From Homarus americanus (lineage: Eukaryota; Arthropoda; Malacostraca; Decapoda; Nephropidae), in assembly GCF_018991925.1 (NCBI RefSeq), contig NW_024722158.1, forward strand, positions 7,372,327 through 7,436,326: a stretch of 64,000 bases of DNA. The letters are read 5' to 3'. The notes below the pieces were generated by a model. It ran no database searches. It saw only the letters and a program-made list of their open reading frames with translations, and was not told the origin of the DNA. Shown here one piece after another: positions 56,661 through 64,000 of the stretch (within the stretch, counting starts at the first letter, position 1; every line of letters begins with the position of its first letter). A program made the position numbers and the translations under genes.

Positions 56661-56760
56661 AAAAAATGTAGAAATACGAGAACGAATAAAAAAAAAACAT
56701 ACACAACACTACAGATAAATAAACAGACAGACAGACAGACAGACAGACAGCGACAAGTAT
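56346..56760. repeat. (CA)n, CAGA and (GA)n runs
   Basis: (CA)32 at 56484-56548, CAGA runs at 56586-56612 and 56724-56750, GA run at 56629-56656. Confidence 0.95.
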
Positions 56761-57240
56761 CAAGAAATAGGAGAGAGGTAAATAAAACTGAAGGAATATA
56801 CAGTACATCATCACAGGTAAATAACACACCTTTGTCAACATTGATCTAACCTTTAACGACCACGATATTTGTACTGTTAGTGTGTGTGTGTGTGTGTGGG
56901 TCTCTCTCTCTCTCTCTCAAATATAATATAAAATCATTAAATCCTCAAAATAAATTAATCCCCTGAAGATCAATCCATTCTCTTCATTATATTCAACCTC
57001 ATCTTTTTTATTTTTTCCCCATTCAACTTTACGAGAGTTGGGAACTAATAAATAATCCCTGTGACATAGTAAGCGACAAGTTCCGAGGATAAACGTCACA
57101 TTACACCGCGTCACGATGGTCGTAAATCAGTTTAGATGCAATAAGGACTAACCGATCTTATGCCACCTGATGGGATATTCTGGATCAGCTGAGCGCCGTC
57201 ATTGTTTGTAAACAAAGTCGCATGGCCTAAAGTGAGGTAG
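56761..57240. other. no gene seen
   Basis: AT-rich sequence with (GT)n and (CT)n at 56879-56918. Confidence 0.5.
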
Positions 57241-57770
57241 CAGGGATGATGGATTCGTCTTGATATAAAAATTGAATCTTTACACCTTCTTGGACTGGAT
57301 TGGACTTTCTAGCTCAATATGGACGTTTATTAAGTTTGTGAGATATTTTGGACGTTTTGGTTTGGACTTCAATTAAGCCCGAGATTGTGGCGGACTTAAT
57401 CTAAAAGGACACATCAGGTTGAGAACTTTTTCTTCGTGGAAAATGGACTTCGGGACGTGTTGGAGTGGACTTGTTACTCCTATAAATGAACGTATTTGGG
57501 ACTTTGAAACATTTTGGACCTATTGGACGTAACCTAGGGAATTTATCACTCCCTTTGGACGCAACGTAAGCATTGGACTGTACTGGATTGGACTTTCTAG
57601 TTTAAAAGAGTCGTATTCTTCTATCAGGTTCCTATAGAAGCAATTTGAACGTTTGATATGGGACTTGTCACCCACTGTGGACGAGTATAAGAAGGCTGGA
57701 AGCTGTCAAACGTGTCCATATCAAACCCCATTGGACTTTTATTAGACCGTAAAACGTGCTGGAGCGAACC
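57241..57770. repeat. diverged ttggact-rich repeat
   Basis: tggattggactttctag occurs at 57296 and 57584. Between and after are many ttggac and ggactt motifs at 15-30-base spacing, an eroded array. Confidence 0.55.
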
Positions 57771-58016
57771 TGTCATCCCCCCCCCCCTCCCCCCCTTTCC
57801 CTTAGACGTTAATATACGAAACGGGAAATTGTGGGTCATAATTCGTAGGGGTTGGGGGGTGAAGAAAGTGCCATAGGGGGGAGGTGTCGGTAAGGTTCAT
57901 AGTCGTAGGTGCTGGCGAGGATATCGTAAACCTTATCAGCCGGACAACTTGGCGGGTTAAGATGGCTTTTCCGCTCGGTTGGGATGGAGAGTAGATCTTT
58001 GTGTTGCCTTGGTAAT

Positions 58017-58057
<41 letters not shown>

Positions 58058-58149
58058 AACCAAGTAAATAAAATGTCTCCGAAACTCCCCTGAGACTCGA
58101 CCTGGAGCTATATATATATATATTTGTTTGCATATTCCACGTTATAAAA
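57771..58149. other. no gene seen; C-rich and (CT)n runs
   Basis: C-rich run at 57776-57800 and (CT)16 at 58021-58053. Confidence 0.6.
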
Positions 58150-58370
58150 GACTACACACGTTCACACACTCCTACGAGAATAAATTAGTTACGTTCATTT
58201 ATTCCTTACGTGAAGAAATTGGCTACGTTCATTCATTCCTTTCGAGAATAAATTGGCTACGTTCATTCATTCCTTACGTGAAGAAATTGGCTACGTTCAT
58301 TCATTCCTTACGTGAAGAAATTGGCTACGTTCATTCATTCCTTACGTGAAGAAATTGGCTACGTTCACAT
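58150..58370. repeat. 33-bp minisatellite
   Basis: About six copies combining cattcattccttacgtgaag with aaattggctacgtt. More diverged units continue to about 58450. Confidence 0.93.
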
Positions 58371-58777
58371 CCTTCCACACAAAAAATATTCTAAACGCAT
58401 TCACAAATTTCTCCCAATACGACAAGAAAATTAGATACGTTCACAAAGAGCTCTCCACAAAAGAAACAACAGCCAGATTCCTTATAAATCCTGAGCAGCC
58501 AAACGTTCCAACGCCACTCCTATGACACCGAAATACCTCTTCAGCCTTGCCATAACACAATGCCTATCTCAGTAACTCCTTATTTCCGGGTTAAAACAAA
58601 AACAATATGGAGGGTTGTGTGTGGGTTTCTTTTTATATAAACCAACATAAACAAGGAGTTAAAATATTGGGGCAGTTTTTTTTTTTTTTTTTTTAGTACG
58701 GGGAGATGAGTGGTTTCCGACCTGGACAAGATTGAGAAAGTGGAGAGGGTGTTTGTCTCTCTCTCTCTCTCTCTCTC

Positions 58778-58830
<53 letters not shown>

Positions 58831-58958
58831 CTACCCATAGCACCTACTGACGTGACTAAAGCAGGGGCTGAGACGGTGCATAATAGATTTGAGTTTATAG
58901 AAGTACACTGTATGGAAGTACAGTTTATGGAATCTTACGAGCTACTCACTAAAATTTA
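58371..58958. repeat. flank, T-tract and (CT)n
   Basis: T run at 58675-58694 and (CT)n at 58758-58833. No gene is seen. Confidence 0.7.
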
Positions 58959-59232
58959 AAAGATGTCCACAAGATGTCCACAAGATGTCCACAAGATGTC
59001 TTCAAGATGTCCTCAAGAAGTCCACAAGATGTCCACTAGATGTCCTCAAGATGTCCACAAGATGTCCACAAGATGTCTTCAAGATGTCCTCAAGAAGTCC
59101 ACAAGATGTCCACAAAATATCCTCAAGATGTCCACAAGATGTCCACAAGATGTCTTCAAGATGTCCTCAAGAAGTCCACAAAATCTCCACAAGATGTCCA
59201 CACACATGATGTCCACAAGATGTCCTTAAGGT
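58959..59232. repeat. 12-bp gatgtccacaa array
   Basis: About 22 units of agatgtccacaa, with tcttcaa, cctcaa and gaagtccac variants arranged in a roughly 60-72-base higher order. All frames are open because the unit is 12 bases. Confidence 0.94.
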
Positions 59233-59721
59233 GTGAGACAGACATCGACGTCGCATCCATTACAGGACAACATCAAAGGATCATTCCAACATAATTCCTA
59301 GATTGGATTCCGGGTGATCTTTTTTCGCATTGAATTTCGGATAATGACTCACTTTATTTAAACTTCGTATAATTTGATATTTTCTACCTTTATATTTCGG
59401 ATAATGACACTTTTTTTTAATTTGAATTTCGGATAATTAGATACTTTTTATATATATTTCGGATAACGAGATACTGTTTTATGTGAATTTCAGATAATGT
59501 GATAGAAATATTGTTTTTGTGTTGTAAATAGACTTTCGGATAATGAGTTATTACTTTATTCATTTTTTTTTTACTTACCAGAGTTACCGTGGATCACGTA
59601 ACACCATAAGAGGAACAGTTGAGGATAAACTTAGAAAAAAAAAGTTTGTGAAGTAATGAATAGGACGAGTGGATGAACTGAAGGACAACCTGGACTAACG
59701 AAGCAGGTAAGCAGGTAGTGC
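59233..59721. repeat. ~50-bp tttcggataatgaga array
   Basis: Five to six copies of a unit with gaatttcggataatgagata and a T-rich spacer at 59320-59550. The remainder is unique. Confidence 0.85.
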
Positions 59722-59836
59722 TAACCTAACCTAACCTAACCTAACCTAACCTAACCTAACCTAACCTAACCTATCCTAACCTAACCTAACCTAACCTAAC
59801 CTAACCTATCCTAACCTAACCTAACCTAACCTAACC
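59722..59836. repeat. interstitial telomere-type CCTAA (TTAGG) tract
   Basis: About 23 pentamers, perfect except for two cctat variants. It is the cleanest of the TTAGG-type tracts in the window. Confidence 0.96.
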
Positions 59837-60340
59837 AAGTAACTACAAACTAATTAAAACTAAGATTATGATAAAAATGATGATTATTTAGAGCAATTGT
59901 TTTTGTTTTGCTGTCGAATGGAGATTAAAACCAAAAAAAAATTACCATCCTGTTCTTGCATCAAATTAGCTTTGTAAGTAATTGTATTTAATGCGTGAGC
60001 TCAGCTGAGTGTCAAATGTATATAGCCAGTTAAAATAGCGAGGGTGTATTATTCATGTGATGTCAACAGCGTTTTATATTATTATTATTAGGACCCCGTG
60101 TGTTGTGATGGGTTATATTGCCTGGTTGAGAGTTGTTGTTTGTTGTGGTGGTAGTTGGTGTTTGTTGTGGTGGTGGTTGTTGTTGTGGTGGGAGATGTTA
60201 TTGTTATTGTTGTTATTATTATTATTATTATTATTATTTGTGTTATTTTTGTTGTTGTTATTATTAGTATTAGTGTTGTTATTATCGTTATTATTATTAT
60301 TGTTATTGTTGTTATTACTTAGGTATTATTAATTAAGATT
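59837..60340. repeat. unique flank, then GTT/ATT trinucleotide tract
   Basis: ttgttgtggtgg and ttattattatt at 60130-60318. No gene is seen. Confidence 0.8.
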
Positions 60341-60788
60341 CTCCCTTCACATCAATCGTGTCATCAGCATAAAATAAGACTCACTACACACCTTACGGTC
60401 AGCTGAGAATTAACTAGGGCTATATACCATGTTATATACCCAATTAACTACCTCGTTAAGGAAGAACTTACCCGCTGTTAATCACCCAATAACTCAGGCG
60501 TAATTACTTGTAAAATCACAAACTCTAATTTTATCACGAGGGAAAAAATTTATCCTGTGGACAACTGTGGGGCAAAAACTCTTAATGGTTTACTTTCTTA
60601 ATTAATTCTTTCGGGGGGATTTTTTTTTGTCTCCGAGTTGACTAGTTTATATATACGGATTTATTTATATACATTATGAATATATTTATACATGTATATG
60701 CAGATAGAGGCATGTAAACACACACATGTATACAGAGTCGAATGTATGTAATATCCATATACATAATTATAGACGAATATCTGTAAAT
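60341..60788. other. no gene seen
   Basis: AT-rich sequence. Confidence 0.5.
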
Positions 60789-60801
60789 ACACACACACAC
60801 A

Positions 60802-60885
<84 letters not shown>

Positions 60886-60990
60886 CCCCAAGCACATCCC
60901 CCCACGCACACATCCCCCCACACATCCCCCCACACACATCACACACACACACACACACACATCCCCCACGCACACATCCACACACACACA
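60789..60990. repeat. (CA)n with catcccccacac units
   Basis: CA runs interspersed with acatcccccca units. Confidence 0.95.
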
Positions 60991-61142
60991 CATCCATACA
61001 AAGCTTAAAAACAAAAAACAATAAAAACAATAGTCAAATGATCAATCCTTTTCATTGTTTCTTCTAATATCACCACGAAAAATAAAAGCTCCCCCAAAAA
61101 AAGTACTTGAGGAATTTAACTTTTTTTTCTCAATTTATGCAG

Positions 61143-61186
61143 ATTAAATCACTTATGTCAGAGCTGTTCCAACTTTCCAATGACAG
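61143..61186 (+). CDS. candidate 44-base internal exon, unidentified
   Basis: A long pyrimidine tract (cttttttttctcaatttatgcag, AG 61141-61142) precedes 44 bases ending at gacag|gtaata (61187). One frame gives IKSLMSELFQLSND plus a split Arg, an amphipathic helix-like peptide. A second frame is also open, so coding status rests mainly on the well-formed splice signals. Confidence 0.25.
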
Positions 61187-61565
61187 GTAATAACTTTCTC
61201 TCGGACTGATGAAGAAAAATGGGATATTCTCAGTCTAGCTAATTATTTTTTTTTATTTTTTTTTTTACTCAATTCGAAAGGAAATACTTGATCATATTCC
61301 TCTGTTGGTAAAGATAATGGGTGGTGGTTCTTTCTCTGTATAACCTGACCTGACCTGACCTGACCTGACCTAACCCTAAGAATATGGATCATTATTCTGA
61401 TTCTTTAACATTCTTACGTTTATTATTATCGAAAAGAAAAAAAAAACTTACATTGGGGAGTTTCAAAGGATTGTTGCGTTATTATCTTCACTACCTTTGC
61501 CTTAAGTGGACTGTATACATTCTAACCTTACCATTTTAATGACTTAATTGAAGGAGTTATGGGAT
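61187..61565. other. no gene seen; cctga pentamers
   Basis: Six cctga pentamers at 61347-61372. The rest is AT-rich. Confidence 0.55.
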
Positions 61566-62858
61566 ATGTACTTCCTCACGTCTACAGTTTGATGCCTCAC
61601 GTCTACAGTTTGATGCCTCACGTCTACAGTTTGGTGCCTCACGTCTACAGTTTGATGCCTCACGTCTACAGTTTGATGCCTCACGTCTACAGTTTGATGC
61701 CTCCCGTCTACAGTTTGATGCCTCCCGTCTACAGTTTGATGCCTCGTCTACAGTTTGTTTACTCACGTCTACAGTTTGATGCCTCACGTCTACAGTTTGA
61801 TACCTCCCGGTCTACAGTTTGATGCCTCCACGTCTTTACAGTTTGATGCCTCGTCTACAGCTTGGTGCGTCTACAGTTTAGTTACTCCCGTCTACAGTTT
61901 GATGCTTCACGTCCAACAGTTTGATGCCTCAAGTCTACAGTTTGATGCCTCACGTCTGGTTGGTGCCTCCCGTCACAGTTTGGTGCCTCACGTCTACAGT
62001 TTGGTGCCTCACGTCTACAGCTTGATGCCTCACGCGGAGTCTACAGTTTGATGCCTCACTTCTACAGTTTGGTGCCTCACGTCTACAGTGTGGTGCCTCA
62101 CGTCTACAGTTTGGTGCCTCCACGTCTGCAACGATGCCTCCCGTCTACAGTTTGATGCCTCACTTCTACAGTTGGTGCCTCACGTCTACAGTGTGGTGCC
62201 TCCCGTCTCTACAGTTTGGTGCCTCACGTCTACAGTTTTGTGCCTCACGTCTACAGTTTGATGCCTAACGTCTACAGTTTGGTGCCTCCACGTCTACAGT
62301 TTGATGCCTAACGTCTACAGTTTGTGCCTCACGTCTACAGTTTGATGCCTAACGTCTACAGTTTGGTGCCTCCCGTCTACAGTTTGGTGCCTCCGTCTAC
62401 AGTGTGGTGCCTCACGTCTACAGTTTGTGCCTCACGTCTACAGTTTGGTGCCTCACGTCTACAGTTTTGTGCCTCACGTCTACAGTTTGATGCCTCACGT
62501 CTACAGTTTGGTGCCTCACGTCTACAGTGTGGTGCCTCACGTCTACAGTTTGGTACCTCCCGTCTACAGCCAGTGCCTCCCGTCTACAGTCTGATGCCTC
62601 ACGTCTACAGTTTGGTGCCTCACTCACTACAGTTTGATGCCTCACGTCTCAGTTGTCTACAGTTTGGTGCCTCACGTCTACAGTTTGATGCCTCACGTCT
62701 ACAGTTTGGTGCCTCACTTCTACAGTTTGGTGCCTCACGTCTACAGTTTGGTGCCTCACGTCTACAGTTTGGTGCCTCACGTCAAAAGTTTAGTGCCTCA
62801 CGTCTACAGTTTGGTGCCTCACGTCTACAGTTTGGTGCCTCACGTCTACAGTTTGATG
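61566..62858. repeat. 1.3-kb 21-bp minisatellite
   Basis: About 60 copies of cctcacgtctacagtttggt plus one base, with g/a, c/t and occasional deletion variants. The unit is divisible by three, giving up to 219 open codons. The repeated PHVYSL frame is not evidence of a gene. Confidence 0.96.
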
Positions 62859-64000
62859 GGAAAAAAACTTTAGAACCTGTGAGAGAATCTGGAGACTGGT
62901 ACTTAAGAAGGAGGAAAAAAAATCGTCTTATTATTCCAATTTGTTCAGAGTTAGAAGCTGCGGCGTTTCGTCTTGGTCATTAAAGAAAGTTTTTCGTTCC
63001 AGTTTACATAAAATTAAAAGCCAGTACGGCGGATCACTTTCACGGCCAGGCTAAAATATATTCCAAGATACTAAGCCAACCTATTATTTCATCTTATTCC
63101 ATTTATATACTTTATTTTACATATATATTCATAAATACACAACTTAAACGCCAATATATATAATATTCGTACTTTTTCACTACATCGTAACCGGGAAATA
63201 ATTCTTGTTTGCATAATACACTCTGTTTTGATTCAGATTCGCGGGTTGTATTATTTCTGTTGTTTTTTTTCGTCTTCCTGGTTCTCTCCCATCTTCATAA
63301 ATTAACTTGATAAACAGTAGAAAGAGCAGAAAACATGGAGAGAATCCGTTAATGTTGTTTGTTTTTGAATGCAGTTATGTGAAAGCACCGCGTTGAGTGT
63401 GTATGTGTGCGTGTGTGTGTGTGTGTGTGTTAGGACGTGCCCTTGATGGATGATGGTGGTGGGTTGTGTGTGTGAGGGAGCCGACGGGGGGTGAAGCTGA
63501 AGTGCAGTAAAACACATTCGTTGCAGCAGTAAGAGTGAGGGAGTGGTAACAGCTAGTGATGAAGGGGAAGGGGTCGGGGGGCGGGGGGCGGGGGCTCTGT
63601 TTTTGCTTTAAATATCGGCTATTTTTGTTTTTTTATACTAGGAAATATCATTTTCATCATCATCATCACTATATTTCGTAAGCCAGTCAGAAGCGTAATT
63701 CACACAAACAAAAAATCGTATTATTTTTATAGTATACGTAAAAAAAATCAACGTTATATACCTCAGTAAAACAGCAGATTTATTATATTATTACTGGTGA
63801 ATAAATTTAACATGCTGTGAAACTTGGACGGATTATAATGATGAATATGGTGATGAGGTTATGAGTGAGACAGCTGCTGATGTCATATATAGATCTTGTA
63901 GTGTCGCCTGCAACCGCTAGATGGCACCTTCGCGTGGGAATATATTAGTCGTCGTCTTTTTTTAACATTGAGGAACTTTTTGTATATAAACAATAAGTCT
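62859..64000. other. no gene recognised; AT-rich 3' end of window
   Basis: Unique-looking AT-rich sequence with (GT)n at 63409-63430 and a G-rich run at 63563-63593. A CTCF-like ccgctagatggcacc motif sits at 63914-63928. No exon with supportive homology was found. Confidence 0.45.

Noticed and set aside
58963..59294. MSTRCPQDVHKMS-type Cys-rich open frames
   Set aside because: They come from the 12-base gatgtccacaa array; all three frames are open.
59575..59640. Minus-strand donor-like ctctg|gtaagt with LFLLWCYVIHGNS
   Set aside because: Only about 13 hydrophobic residues, with no start codon context or partner exon. Too little to call.
62324..62983. 219-codon plus-strand open frame (PHVYSL-type repeats)
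   Set aside because: It derives from a 21-base unit divisible by three. The tail beyond the array has no recognisable homology.

Overview
The window looks like arthropod nuclear DNA, most probably from a decapod crustacean. The evidence is spliced, intron-rich gene fragments, interstitial TTAGG (arthropod telomere-type) pentamer tracts, very dense microsatellites and minisatellites, and degraded non-LTR retrotransposons and tRNA-derived SINE heads. No bacterial-type operon, ribosome binding site or CRISPR array is visible. Most long open frames here are artefacts of tandem repeats whose unit length is a multiple of three.

Region 1 (1-4.9 kb) holds the 3' end of a dpr/DIP-type immunoglobulin-superfamily gene on the + strand. 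Two exons (85-210 and 608-773) encode the second Ig domain. A terminal exon (3819-4204) starts with the family-typical GEHxAAMQ motif and carries the hydrophobic C-terminus. Introns are packed with minisatellites. The first of these exons has an apparent frame break at about 126-140.

Region 2 (11.67-16.48 kb) is an imperfect inverted duplication about 4.8 kb long. Each arm carries a two-exon gene for a secreted PAN/apple-like plus C-type-lectin-like protein, and the two 5' ends face a shared centre. The left, minus-strand copy (exons 13953-13790 and 13196-12671) is intact, with 229 predicted residues. The right, plus-strand copy (14977-16041) is broken by phase loss, frameshifts and a stop.

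Region 3 (17-41.8 kb) is repeat-dominated: GT-rich minisatellites interrupted by a probable solo LTR (18314-18972), purine and pyrimidine arrays, a 183-bp higher-order repeat (31.8-32.2 kb), a 1.1-kb 23-mer array (40.66-41.75 kb), and one isolated exon-like open frame (35390-35537).

Region 4 (41.8-64 kb) holds a broken non-LTR reverse-transcriptase fragment (44141-44493), a tRNA-derived SINE head (45215-45290), and a clean 5'-truncated non-LTR insertion with a 13-bp target duplication inside a minisatellite (46195-46727). It also has several candidate orphan exons, a 115-bp TTAGG tract (59722-59836) and a 1.3-kb 21-mer array (61566-62858).

The dpr-like gene and the lectin-like pair show no functional link; they are neighbours only. 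I see no convincing previously undescribed system. The strongest items are the head-to-head lectin duplication with one decaying copy and the unusual dpr 3' end. Many arrays contain scattered single-base losses, so part of the frame damage may be residual long-read assembly error.
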